Shown here in pieces: positions 7,471 to 16,447 of a DNA stretch of 37,910 nt. The DNA is from Corynebacterium sp. (lineage in GTDB: Bacteria; Actinomycetota; Actinomycetes; Mycobacteriales; Mycobacteriaceae). A model generated the notes under the pieces. The model saw only the letters and a list, made by a program, of their open reading frames with translations. It searched no databases and was not told the origin of the DNA. Made by a program: the position numbers and the translations under genes. The number at the start of each line of letters is the position of its first letter. The stretch's first letter is position 1. Where the stretch lies: the NCBI RefSeq assembly GCF_030152825.1, contig NZ_JASLIP010000009.1, forward strand, positions 1-37,910, read 5' to 3'.

Positions 7471-8259
7471 CTAGAGAAACTTCTGGATGCTCGCCAGCAG
7501 GTCCTCGGCGATCTCCTTGCGGCAGATCACCAGATCCGGCAGGTACGGGTCCGGCTCGTTATAGGTCGCGGGCGTGCCGTCCAGGCGGCTGCAGTGCAGT
7601 CCCGCCGCCAGGGCGACGCCGATCGGGGCGGCATTATCCCACTCGTACTGGCCACCGGCGTGGATGTACGCGTCGTTTTCCCCACGCACCACGCTCATGG
7701 CCTTCGCACCACAAGAACCCAGGCGGGTGACCTCCATGCCCATATCCTCGGCCACGTCTACCGCGATCTGCGGGGTGGAGTTTTGGCTGATGACGAGGCG
7801 GTTGTTCAGCTCACCGAAGTCCGCCTTCGCCCGACCCTCCCGGTAGTCCGACGCGCTGTAGACGGTGTGCATCTCCGGCATGCCGACCGCGGATTCGACG
7901 ATCTCGCCGTCGACCGTGAGGGCGATGTGCACGGCCCAGTCGTTGCGGGCGCTCGCGTATTCGCGGGTGCCGTCCAGCGGGTCGATCACCCACACCCGGG
8001 ACTTGTCCAGGCGGGAGGGGTCATCTTCTGCCTCCTCGGAGAGGATGGCGTCGTCGGGGCGGTGCAAGCTCAGCACACGCGCGATCCAGGCCTGGGCGAC
8101 CTTATCGCCGGACTTGCCGAGCCCGTCGGAGTCCACCAGGAGGGGATCCGGCGCGCCAGCAGTGCGAATGCTGGTGAGGATGTCCCCGGTGCTGCGGGCC
8201 AAACGGGCGCAGAGAGTGGCATCGTCGAGCGCGTCGCCTCGGCCTAGTCCTTGTGTCAT
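7471..8259 (-). CDS. cysQ: 3'(2'),5'-bisphosphate nucleotidase (CysQ type, IMPase fold)
   Basis: This 262-residue member of the lithium-sensitive inositol monophosphatase fold most resembles CysQ, which removes the 3'-phosphate from PAP or PAPS formed in sulfur assimilation. Metal-binding motifs are visible: SEEAEDD near residues 74-80, WVIDPLDGTREYA near 90-102, and YEWDNAAPIGVALAAG near the C-terminus. The LDGTREY form, with EYA rather than NF, favours CysQ over inositol phosphatase. ATG at 8259 has TAAGGT 7 nt upstream and no ribosome-binding site. The gene is divergent from lhr with only 35 bp between the starts, and thyA follows it. Two other proteins of this fold lie at 24140-25860. Confidence 0.85.
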   Translation of the reverse strand: MTQGLGRGDALDDATLCARLARSTGDILTSIRTAGAPDPLLVDSDGLGKSGDKVAQAWIARVLSLHRPDDAILSEEAEDDPSRLDKSRVWVIDPLDGTREYASARNDWAVHIALTVDGEIVESAVGMPEMHTVYSASDYREGRAKADFGELNNRLVISQNSTPQIAVDVAEDMGMEVTRLGSCGAKAMSVVRGENDAYIHAGGQYEWDNAAPIGVALAAGLHCSRLDGTPATYNEPDPYLPDLVICRKEIAEDLLASIQKFL

Positions 8260-8266
8260 GGTCTAC

Positions 8267-8272
8267 ACCTTA
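8267..8272 (-). promoter_or_regulatory. -10 element of cysQ, leaderless start
   Basis: TAAGGT on the minus strand ends 7 nt before the cysQ ATG. The 35-bp gap between cysQ and lhr must hold both divergent -10 regions, so the -35 contacts of each promoter lie inside the opposite gene's region. Confidence 0.5.
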
Positions 8273-8282
8273 GCGCTTCTGG

Positions 8283-8288
8283 TTGTAT
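8283..8288 (+). promoter_or_regulatory. possible -10 element of lhr, leaderless start
   Basis: TTGTAT is followed by 6 nt and the ATG at 8295, with no Shine-Dalgarno sequence. The same bases could be read as a TTG start codon four codons upstream, but a -10 role fits the pattern seen at other genes in this window. Confidence 0.35.
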
Positions 8289-8294
8289 GGACTC

Positions 8295-11200
8295 ATGCCC
8301 TCCGCCGACTTGGACCAATTTCATGCCCCAGTAGCCGCATGGTTCCGGGACGTGTTCCACGAGCCGACGGTCGTCCAGTCCCAGGCGTGGCGGGCCATCA
8401 GCGCGGGGGAGAACACGTTGGTCGTTGCCCCCACCGGCTCCGGTAAGACGCTGGCGGCATTCCTGTGGTCGCTCTCCGAGCTGACGCGCACGGGCGTGCT
8501 CTCCCACCCTTCGGCAGGTCAAGCCGACCCGCAGACCCCCACCCGGGTGCTGTACATCTCGCCGCTCAAGGCCCTTGGGGTGGACGTCGACCGCAACCTC
8601 GCCGCCCCGTTGGCAGGTATCTCGCGCACCGCCGTGGCGATGGGGGAGGACGTCGCCCCGGTCCGAGTGGGCGTGCGCAGCGGGGATACCCCGCAGTCGG
8701 AGCGGGCGAAGCTGCTGCGCAATCCGCCAGAGATCCTCATCACCACCCCGGAATCCCTGTACCTCATGCTGACCTCGAAGGCGGCGGGGACGCTGCGTGG
8801 GGTGGATACCGTTATCGTGGACGAGATCCACGCGGTGGCGGGGACCAAGCGCGGTGCCCACCTGGCGCTTTCCCTGGAGCGGCTGGAGCTGCTCACCGGC
8901 CGTGCGGTGCAGCGCATCGGGCTTTCGGCGACGGTGAACCCGGTGGATGCGGTGGCCAGCTTCCTCGGTGGCGACCGGCCGGTCACGGTGGTCAACCCGG
9001 CGATCAGGAAGGATTGGGACGTCCAGGTCCGCAGCGTGGTGCCGGACTTCCAGGACCCACCGGCTGCCGAGGATCTCGACGCCGCGCGCTACGAGGACCC
9101 GGCCAGCGAGGTCCAGGAGAGCGCCGACGGGGATCAGGGTGCAGCCGGCGCCGGACACGGTGGCGGAGGAATCGCGGAAGACGGCGACGTCGCGGACGAA
9201 GCGTTGATCGACGAGGCCCTCGTCGGACCCAGCCTCATCGGTGAGGGAGTGGGTGGTGCCTCCGCCCTGGGCTCCGGGGAACGGGTGGCCAGCGGAGTAG
9301 ATAAGGAATCCGCCCTCCCGCAACAAAAATCCGTCTGGCCCCACGTCCAGCAAGCCATCTACCAGCAGGTCATGGAGAACCGGGCAACGCTCGTCTTCGT
9401 GAACTCCCGGCGCGCTGCCGAGCGGCTCACCGGGGCGCTCAACGAGCTCTGGGCTGAGGAACACGACCCGGAGTCCATCGCCGCCCCCACCCGGCGCGAC
9501 CCCGCGCAGCTCATGGCGCAATCCACCACGGTCACCGGCGTGCCGGCGGTCATCGCTCGTGCCCACCACGGCTCGGTGTCCAAGGAGGAGCGCGCAGATA
9601 TCGAGGCGGCGCTGAAGTCAGGGACCCTGCGCTGCGTGGTGGCCACCAGTTCCCTGGAGCTCGGCATCGACATGGGCCTGGTGGACCACGTGGTTCAGGT
9701 CGGAGCCCCGCCCTCGGTGGCCTCCGCGGTGCAGCGTTGTGGCCGCGCCGGGCACACCGTGGGCGCGACCTCGCACGCCACGATCTACCCGCTGCACAAG
9801 CAGGACGCCGAGGCGGCCACCGTGATCACCCACCGGCTATACGCGGGTGAGCTGGAGCCGCTGCAGATCATCACGAACGCCCTGGACGTGCTGGCGCAGC
9901 AGACGATTGCCGCTGCGGTGCAGGCCCAGCTGGGTTTCACGAATCCGCCGGCGGAGGTGGAGGCCGGGGCGTTGACGTCGGAAAATGAGGAGGAACAAGC
10001 ACCACACGGGACGCTGGACGTGGAGCGCTGGTGGCGTGCGCTGCGCCGGGCATACTCCTATGCGGCGTTGCCGCGGGATGCCTTCGACGGCGTGATCGAG
10101 CTGATCAGCGGGCACTATCCCAGCACCGACTTCGCGGACCTGAAACCCCGGGTGGTGTACGACCCAGCGGCGGGAACGCTGCAGGCCCGCCCCGGTGCCC
10201 AGCGGCTGGCGGCCACCAGCGGCGGGACGATCCCGGACCGTGGCATGTTCGGAGTCTTCCTCGCCGCAGGTGAGGAGGGCGCCCGGCGCGTCGGGGAGCT
10301 TGACGAGGAGATGGTGTACGAATCCCGAGTCGGGGACGTATTCACCCTCGGGGCCTCCAGCTGGCGGATCACGGAGATCAACCGCGACCAGGTCATCGTC
10401 GTGCCAGCGGCGGGGCACACGGGGCGGTTGCCGTTTTGGGTCGGCGACGCCGCCGGCCGGCCGGTGGAACTGGGTACGGCGATCGGTGAGCATCGCCGGC
10501 AGTGGGGCAGCGGCACCGTGGGCGATTTGCACGCGGCTCCGTTCATCTGCGATAACACCCGGGAGAATCTGGACGGTTACTACCGGGATCAGAAGGAAGC
10601 CACGGGGATCCTGCCAGACGAGCGCACCCTGCTGGTGGAGCGTTTCCGGGACGAGATCGGGGACTGGCGGGTGATCGTCCACTCGCCCTATGGCCGTGGG
10701 GTCAATGCTCCGTGGGCGATGGCGCTGGGCGCGGTGCTGCAGCGGGAGACCGGCATCGACGCGATGGCCGTGGCCGGGGACGATGGGCTGGTGTTGCGCC
10801 TGCCGTATTCCGAGGAGCCACCGGGGGCGGACATGCTGCTGGGTCAGTTCTTCCGGGAGGCCAGGCCTGGGGCCGGGGACGGCGCGGTTCGGGACGGCGT
10901 TGGTGGTGACGGTGCTGGGGATCGGAAGGACATCCCGGGCCGGGGCGACGGGCAGCCGGGTGAGCTTTCGGAGGTCGTGCTGGCCGATGTGATGGACAAC
11001 GTGGGCAGCTCCGCGCTCTTCGCCGGGCGTTTCCGGGAGTGCGCGGCTCGGGCCTTGCTGCTGCCGCGGCGCAACCCCGGCAAGCGCCAACCCCTGTGGC
11101 AGCAGCGGCAGCGGGCCTCCCAGCTGCTGGACGTGGCCCGGGAGCACCCGGAGTTCCCGATCATGGTGGAGAGCATGCGCGAATGCCTCCACGACGTCTA

Positions 11201-13403
11201 CCAGCTGGATGCGCTCACCGAATTGCTGAAGAAGCTTGGGCTGCGGGGTGGCAGCTCAGGCGTGCGGGTCGCGGAGGTCACCACCGAGGGGCCGAGCGCT
11301 TTCGCCGAGTCCCTGCTGTTCACCTACACCAGTGCGTTCATGTACGAAGGCGACTCCGCGGAGCGGGCCGCCGCGCTGGCGGTGGACCCCGCGCTGCTTG
11401 CCAAGCTGCTGGGTAAGAGCGGCGAGGGGCTGCAGCTGGACCCGGCGGTGATCGAGAGGGTGGTCTCGGCGGCTCAGTGGCTGGCCGATGGCCGCCAGGC
11501 CGGCACCGCCGAGCAGGCCATCGACATGATCCGCGCCCTTGGCCCCTTGACCCGCGAGCAGGTCAGCGACCGCCTGGTGCCAGAAAACCGGGAGGCCGTG
11601 CTGGCCGAGCTGGCCGAGCTGGTCCCACAGCGCCTCGCCGAGGTGACTTTCGGCGGGGCCAGCCGCTGGGCGGTGGTGGAGGACATGCCGGTGCTCCGCG
11701 ACGGACTCGGCGTTCCCGTCCCACCCGGCGTGGCCGCCGATCCCACGCAGGTGGATGACGCCATCGACCAGCTGGTGCTGCGCTTCATGCGGCACCAGGG
11801 GCCGGTGACCCCCGCCCGCGTGGCTGCAGAGTTCGGGCTAGGCGCGGCCACCGCCGAATCCCTGCTGAAACGCTGGGTCGGGCAGCGGCGCCTGGAATCC
11901 GGCCACTTCACCGCGAGCGGTGGTGAGACCGCAACTGAGCAGGTCACGGAATATATCGACACCGGCATGCTGCGCCGACTGCGCTCGGCCACGCTGGCCG
12001 CCGCCCGCGGGGCTGTGGAACCGGTCAGCCCGCAGACCTACGCGGAGTTCCTCGTGGACTGGCATGGGGTGGGCAGCTCGGAACGGGAGGAGCTCGGCGA
12101 GGTCATCGAGCAGCTCGCCGGGGTCGCGCTGCCCACCAGCGCCTGGGAGACCCTGGTGCTGCCCAGCCGGATCCCGGACTATCAGCCGGGCGATCTCGAT
12201 GACCTGCTGGCCACCGGCGAGATCATCCTGCGCGGGTCTGGAACCGCCGGGAGCAATGACGCCCTCGTCAGCCTGCTGCCCGCAGACATCGCCCCGCTGC
12301 TCATCGACGCCCCGGCAGAGGCCCCGCAGCTCTCGATGGTCGCTACCCAGCTGCTGGAGCACATGGCCGGCGGCGGGGCCTTCCTCGCCGCTGAACTCAC
12401 CCGGGCCACCGCCGCGGCCTATCAAGAGGTCGACGACGCCCTGTGGGAGCTCTTCGATGTTGGTCTTATCGCTCCCGATAGTTTCGCCGCGCTCCGGGCG
12501 AGGTTGACGTCCGGAAAACAAGGTGGTTCCACCGCCCACCGGGCACCCCGCCGCAACCGCGGGAGGGGATCGGCGCGGCGGCTGCAGATGGGGCGCAGCA
12601 GCTTTGCGCAGATGGCCGGCAACGAGTCGATGGTTCGCATCCGGCAGCGGCGCCAGGCGATGAATGCGCACCAGTCGGTGCCGGGGCGCTGGGCGGCACT
12701 CGCCCCGCTGCTGGAGATCGACGTGACCGACGCGGAGCGCGCTCTGGCCCGCAGCGAGGCGTGGATCGACCGTTATAGCGTGGTCACCCGTGGGGCCGTG
12801 ATGGCGGAGCACCACGCCGGTGGTTTCGCGGAGGCCTACCGGACCTTGAGCGCCTGGGAAGATTCAGGCGCGGTACTGCGCGGATACGTCATCGAGGGGC
12901 TCGGCGGGGCGCAGTTCGCGCCGCACGCGGTGATCCGGCAGCTGCGGCAGCTAGAGGACCACGGAGCGGCTGGGGATCATGCTGCGGGCACCAGCGGGGT
13001 CGCATCCGGACCGGTGCTGCTGGCAGCCGGGGACGTGGCAAACCCCTACGGCGCGGCCCTGCCGTGGCCCAGCCTCGACAGCGAACCCGCCCGGCTGACC
13101 CGAGGCGCGGGGGCCTTCGTGGTGCTGGACCGTGGCCGCTTGGTCGCGCACTTCACCCGGGGTGGCAGGACGCTCACCGCCTTCGACGCGCCGAGCATGG
13201 CCGATGACACCCCGCCGGGAGCCATCAGTCAGCCGACGATCGATGCCATCATCGCCGCGCTGAGCAGCGCGATTCGCGCCGGGCGGCTCTCCCCGGTCAC
13301 GATTGACAGGATCAATGGCGCATCCGTGATGGACCTGCCCACCCAGGGCTGGATCGCCGCGGGCGCGCGACTCACCCCGAAGGGCCTGAGCATCCGCGGC
13401 TGA
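8295..13403 (+). CDS. lhr: Lhr-type large ATP-dependent DNA helicase
   Basis: This very large (about 1702 residues) superfamily 2 helicase of the Lhr type acts in DNA repair in actinobacteria. The sequence shows a Q-motif-like QSQAW, Walker A APTGSGKT at residues 45-52, TTPESLYLML, the DEIH box at 176-179, motif III SAT at 211-213, then VFVNSRR and QRCGRAGH in the second RecA domain. After this core comes the Lhr-specific winged-helix and C-terminal region, including EAWIDRYSVVTRGAV. Two Gly/Asp/Ala-rich inserts (about 252-342 and near residues 855-890) look disordered. Length is slightly above the roughly 1500 of mycobacterial Lhr, largely because of these inserts. The nei-type glycosylase gene lies 71 bp downstream, suggesting a repair unit. 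Confidence 0.93.
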   Translation: MPSADLDQFHAPVAAWFRDVFHEPTVVQSQAWRAISAGENTLVVAPTGSGKTLAAFLWSLSELTRTGVLSHPSAGQADPQTPTRVLYISPLKALGVDVDRNLAAPLAGISRTAVAMGEDVAPVRVGVRSGDTPQSERAKLLRNPPEILITTPESLYLMLTSKAAGTLRGVDTVIVDEIHAVAGTKRGAHLALSLERLELLTGRAVQRIGLSATVNPVDAVASFLGGDRPVTVVNPAIRKDWDVQVRSVVPDFQDPPAAEDLDAARYEDPASEVQESADGDQGAAGAGHGGGGIAEDGDVADEALIDEALVGPSLIGEGVGGASALGSGERVASGVDKESALPQQKSVWPHVQQAIYQQVMENRATLVFVNSRRAAERLTGALNELWAEEHDPESIAAPTRRDPAQLMAQSTTVTGVPAVIARAHHGSVSKEERADIEAALKSGTLRCVVATSSLELGIDMGLVDHVVQVGAPPSVASAVQRCGRAGHTVGATSHATIYPLHKQDAEAATVITHRLYAGELEPLQIITNALDVLAQQTIAAAVQAQLGFTNPPAEVEAGALTSENEEEQAPHGTLDVERWWRALRRAYSYAALPRDAFDGVIELISGHYPSTDFADLKPRVVYDPAAGTLQARPGAQRLAATSGGTIPDRGMFGVFLAAGEEGARRVGELDEEMVYESRVGDVFTLGASSWRITEINRDQVIVVPAAGHTGRLPFWVGDAAGRPVELGTAIGEHRRQWGSGTVGDLHAAPFICDNTRENLDGYYRDQKEATGILPDERTLLVERFRDEIGDWRVIVHSPYGRGVNAPWAMALGAVLQRETGIDAMAVAGDDGLVLRLPYSEEPPGADMLLGQFFREARPGAGDGAVRDGVGGDGAGDRKDIPGRGDGQPGELSEVVLADVMDNVGSSALFAGRFRECAARALLLPRRNPGKRQPLWQQRQRASQLLDVAREHPEFPIMVESMRECLHDVYQLDALTELLKKLGLRGGSSGVRVAEVTTEGPSAFAESLLFTYTSAFMYEGDSAERAAALAVDPALLAKLLGKSGEGLQLDPAVIERVVSAAQWLADGRQAGTAEQAIDMIRALGPLTREQVSDRLVPENREAVLAELAELVPQRLAEVTFGGASRWAVVEDMPVLRDGLGVPVPPGVAADPTQVDDAIDQLVLRFMRHQGPVTPARVAAEFGLGAATAESLLKRWVGQRRLESGHFTASGGETATEQVTEYIDTGMLRRLRSATLAAARGAVEPVSPQTYAEFLVDWHGVGSSEREELGEVIEQLAGVALPTSAWETLVLPSRIPDYQPGDLDDLLATGEIILRGSGTAGSNDALVSLLPADIAPLLIDAPAEAPQLSMVATQLLEHMAGGGAFLAAELTRATAAAYQEVDDALWELFDVGLIAPDSFAALRARLTSGKQGGSTAHRAPRRNRGRGSARRLQMGRSSFAQMAGNESMVRIRQRRQAMNAHQSVPGRWAALAPLLEIDVTDAERALARSEAWIDRYSVVTRGAVMAEHHAGGFAEAYRTLSAWEDSGAVLRGYVIEGLGGAQFAPHAVIRQLRQLEDHGAAGDHAAGTSGVASGPVLLAAGDVANPYGAALPWPSLDSEPARLTRGAGAFVVLDRGRLVAHFTRGGRTLTAFDAPSMADDTPPGAISQPTIDAIIAALSSAIRAGRLSPVTIDRINGASVMDLPTQGWIAAGARLTPKGLSIRG

Positions 13404-13474
13404 CAGCTCAACGGAGAACGCTCGGCTGAGCAATACAGCGCCTTCGCGGGCCAGAGACCGAAAGGAGGCGGGCA

Positions 13475-14353
13475 ATGCCCGAGGGAGATTCCGTCCTGCA
13501 GCTGGCCAATAGGCTGAAGTGGATGCCCGGCCGCGAAGTGCTGCACAGCGACTTCCGGGTGCCCGCGCTGGCCACGGCTTCCATCACCGGCGAGCGGATC
13601 CGAGCGGTCTGGCCCTATGGCAAGCACCTGTTCATTCAGGCTGGGGAGCGGATTCTGCACACCCACCTGAAGATGGAGGGTGTGTGGGCCATCCACGCCG
13701 CGGGCAGCCGGTGGCGCCGCCCCGGCTATACCGCCCGCGTCGTGCTGCGCCTAAGCCCCCAGCACCCAGGCGGGCCACCCATCGAGGTCGTCGGCCACGA
13801 GCTGGGCTTTGTGCGCCTGTTTCCGGCCCGCGACTACGCCACCGTGGTTCAGCACCTGGGGCCGGACATCCTGGACCCCGGCTGGGCCAGCGAAGAATTC
13901 CGGGAGACGGGGCGGACAGGGCGCGACGAGGCCCTGCGGCGGATCCTGCGCCGCCCTGAGCGGAGTCTGGGGGCCGCGCTGCTGGATCAGCGCAACGTCG
14001 CCGGCATCGGCAATGAGTACCGCGCCGAGGTCATGTTCCTCATTGGTCTGCACCCCGCCGTGCCCGTCGGCCAGGCGGGGGAGCAGACGGTAGCCCAAGC
14101 GCTGGACCTGGCGCGCCGGGTGATGTGGGAGAACCGACTGGAGCCACACCGGGTGTTCACCGGAGACCGGCGCCCAGGGATGGGCACCTTCGTCTTCGGC
14201 CGGGCGGCGAAGCCCTGCCGGCGCTGCGGGGAAACGATCGAACAGTCGACCCTCGGTGGTCGCTTCGCGGGCGGGGACCCAGAGCTGGACGCCGGGGAGC
14301 TAGAACGCATCATCTGGTGGTGCCCGCACTGTCAGCCGGGCGGACAGGCTTAG
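13475..14353 (+). CDS. nei: Fpg/Nei family DNA glycosylase (Nei2-like)
   Basis: This 292-residue bifunctional DNA glycosylase/AP lyase removes oxidised bases. The mature N-terminus after Met removal is PEGD, giving the catalytic Pro and Glu; MPEGDS rather than MPELPE marks it as Nei rather than MutM. The helix-two-turn-helix region reads LDQRNVAGIGNEYRAEVMF. A C-terminal zinc finger is formed by CRRCG and WWCPHC. ATG at 13475 has a strong AAAGGAGG 6 nt upstream. It follows lhr on the same strand by 71 bp; in mycobacteria Nei2-like genes are likewise neighbours of lhr, which supports joint function in base repair. Confidence 0.92.
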   Translation: MPEGDSVLQLANRLKWMPGREVLHSDFRVPALATASITGERIRAVWPYGKHLFIQAGERILHTHLKMEGVWAIHAAGSRWRRPGYTARVVLRLSPQHPGGPPIEVVGHELGFVRLFPARDYATVVQHLGPDILDPGWASEEFRETGRTGRDEALRRILRRPERSLGAALLDQRNVAGIGNEYRAEVMFLIGLHPAVPVGQAGEQTVAQALDLARRVMWENRLEPHRVFTGDRRPGMGTFVFGRAAKPCRRCGETIEQSTLGGRFAGGDPELDAGELERIIWWCPHCQPGGQA

Positions 14354-14647
14354 CCTTCCACTCCTGTCATTTCCCCCAGGTTGGGGTAGAGCAGGCTGTT
14401 TTCGCGGTTTAGGAAAGATTTTCAGCGAATTTTTATCTGAACGATTCAGTGCTGCGCGACGCGATACTGGGGCATTCAATGCTTCTGCGAGGGTGTTATG
14501 TCACGCATGTGTTCGATGACTGTTGAACGATTTCATTGATATCGGCATGTGCATATGAGTTGTAAAACTGAAGTGCGCGAACGTTCTGGCAGGGTGGGCG
14601 CCAGGGGTTCGTGGCGCGCTCTAAGGGCTTTTCTAGGAGTGACCTCC

Positions 14648-14677
14648 GGTTAACCTTGAGGATTTACTTCATTAACC
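14648..14677. promoter_or_regulatory. GGTTAA/TTAACC inverted repeat in the leader of the secreted gene pair
   Basis: GGTTAA (14648-14653) and TTAACC (14672-14677) form a perfect dyad 18 bp apart, about 95 bp before the GTG at 14771. The 400-bp gap 14354-14770 is AT-richer than its surroundings, contains no credible ORF and must hold the promoter. I could not settle on a single -35/-10 pair. Confidence 0.3.
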
Positions 14678-14714
14678 AAGTGGGTGTTCGAAGGTGGCAA
14701 TCGTGTCCGTGCCG

Positions 14715-14757
14715 CTCACACCGAGTCAGCGTCACACAGTCAGCTTCACACCGAGGA
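14715..14757 (+). repeat. three imperfect ~15-bp tandem repeats directly before the secreted gene
   Basis: CTCACACCGAGTCAG, CGTCACACAGTCAG and CTTCACACCGAGGAG follow each other in the 5' leader. The last copy merges into the GAGGAGGA ribosome-binding site of the gene at 14771. This could tune translation or bind an RNA or protein. Confidence 0.5.
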
Positions 14758-14770
14758 GGAGAATTCTTTC

Positions 14771-15665
14771 GTGTTCACCCGCAAAACCTCGACGGCTGGT
14801 AAGTGCGCCGCCGCAGTAGCAACCCTGGGCCTCGTGGCCACCGGCTTCGCCGGCCAGGCCCAGGCAGACACCCTGAACGATCACTACCCGGAGACCCCGA
14901 AAACCAACGTTGATCTGCCGATCGTCAACACCTACCACGGTAGCGACCACATCAAGGCCAACATCCTGAACCCGCGCCCGGTGTGCAACTCCGGGGAGGA
15001 CTTCCGCACCGTCGTCTACAAGGTCAAGGATAATTTCACCCCGGCCGGCACGATCTCCGCGACCAACGGAACCGCCGACACCATCCCGCTGACTCAGGAT
15101 CTCTCCAAGTCCCAGTCCATCCAGCTCTCCGTTAAGGGAGACCGGACCTCCACCACGACCGCCAACCTCGGGGGGTGGCGCCAGCGGGGACAAGGGCAAC
15201 GTCTCCACCGGCATCACCTACTCCCTGGCCAAGACCCTGGGCTTCGAAGCCTCCTACTCCCTGAGCTGGGAGGTCGGCCAGAGCATCGGGCCATACGACG
15301 TGCCAGCAGGTAAGACCGGCGAGGCCACCTACGGCTTCCGCACCATCACCATGACCGGCACCCAGCAGTACTGCAAGCCGAACGGCACCTGGTCCACCCC
15401 GCGCAGCTGGACCGCCCTCACCCCGATCAAGAACCAGGTCAACGTGAAGCTCTACGAGAACCCGGCCGGCGCCGCCGAGGGCGCGAAGGTCGAGGAAAGC
15501 ACCGAGCCACAAGGCGAGCCGGTGGAGGTCCAGGAGGACGCGCAGCCGACCCAGGGCGAGTCCCCAGAGGCCGTGACCAAGGAAGCGGAGCCAGAAAAGG
15601 CAGCCCAGGCTGAAGAGATCGCCGCCAAGTCCGAAACCACCACGCTCGAGGAAGAGGAAGCCTAA
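14771..15665 (+). pseudogene. secreted beta-rich protein with acidic tail, frameshifted
   Basis: I do not recognise the family. GTG at 14771 (GAGGAGGA upstream) begins a signal peptide MFTRKTSTAGKCAAAVAT ending AQA before DTLND. One extra G in the six-G run at 15170-15175 breaks the frame; deleting it restores NLGGGASGDKGNVSTGITYS and an intact 297-residue protein. The restored mature part is Ser/Thr-rich with alternating polar/apolar strands, then EVGQSIGPYDVPAGKTGEATYG, reminiscent of amphipathic pore-forming (aerolysin-like) modules. Two Cys (in RPVCNSG and QQYCKPNG) could form a disulfide. The last 60 or so residues are Glu/Pro-rich and acidic, with no sorting signal. The stop overlaps the next start (TAATG). 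Confidence 0.75.
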
Positions 15666-16288
15666 TGCAGAAAACCAAGAACTCCCTCCGCCTGGCCACC
15701 GCGGGCCTGGCCACCATCGCCGCACTCAGCGGAATTGGCGGTGCAGTTGGTACTGCCACCGCGCAGGAAGAAATCGACCTGGACTTCTCCCACGCAGCTG
15801 CGTCCAACCAGGCCGAGTACGATCTCGAGCCGTACTTCCAGACCTCCGGCGCCAAGGCCAAGGGCTTCGCCGGCACCGTCGTCCTGAAAGTGAAGAACGT
15901 GGGCAGCCAGCGCTACTACCAGGACTATCCGCTGACGACCTTCCGCATCGACGTGAAGACCGACAAGGGGCCGGAGGGCGTTGATCGCCTGATCACGCCG
16001 CGCGGCATGAACGGTGCCCACATCTTCGACGAGGGCTTCGACCCGGAGACCTCCGCCCGAAGCTTCACCGTCACCCTCTCCAACCCGATCAACGCCGGCG
16101 ACACCGCGACCGTCGCCGCCCTGGACTTCGGGGACGGCAAGACCAAGGAAGGCCGCCTCTACAACTACCTTGAGGTCACCCAGACCGGCCGCCACAAGGA
16201 GGACACCGCCACCGCTAACGATGAGCAGGTCGACTCACGCGAGCACACGGTCACCGATACTGGCAAGAAGAACGAGGGCCTCTTCTAG
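15665..16288 (+). CDS. secreted protein of unknown function
   Basis: This 207-residue protein has a clear signal peptide (MQKTKNSLRLATAGLATIAA, cleavage probably after TATA before QEEIDLD) and no anchor. The mature part looks beta-rich and may hold an Ig-like or similar fold: GTVVLKVKNVGSQRYYQDY, then RSFTVTLSNPINAGDTATVAALDFGDG. It has a polar, charged C-terminus and no cysteines in the mature part. The ATG shares one base with the upstream stop (TAATG), so translation is probably coupled to the preceding secreted protein and the two are likely made in fixed proportion. No catalytic motif is visible. I cannot assign a function. Confidence 0.85.
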   Translation: MQKTKNSLRLATAGLATIAALSGIGGAVGTATAQEEIDLDFSHAAASNQAEYDLEPYFQTSGAKAKGFAGTVVLKVKNVGSQRYYQDYPLTTFRIDVKTDKGPEGVDRLITPRGMNGAHIFDEGFDPETSARSFTVTLSNPINAGDTATVAALDFGDGKTKEGRLYNYLEVTQTGRHKEDTATANDEQVDSREHTVTDTGKKNEGLF

Positions 16289-16357
16289 AATCCATCCCGA
16301 CCGGGGGAGTGGTATTCACCACCCCTCGGCACCGGTTCGTTTTCCTTTTGGGACGTC

Positions 16358-16395
16358 AAAATCCCCGTCAACGCTTCTCGCGTTGACGGGGATTT
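16358..16395. terminator. bidirectional Rho-independent terminator
   Basis: A 17-bp perfect stem (arms 16358-16374 and 16379-16395, within AAAATCCCCGTCAACGC and its complement) around a four- to five-base loop has T runs on both strands. It serves the secreted gene pair on the plus strand and pntB on the minus strand. Confidence 0.88.
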
Positions 16396-16447
16396 TCTCG
16401 CCTGCACCACCCGGGTGGGTGGCGCGGTTGCAGCAGGGGTTCGGGGC

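Noticed and set aside
9837..11192. 451-residue open frame opposite lhr
   Set aside because: His/Arg/Pro-rich shadow frame inside the Lhr coding region.
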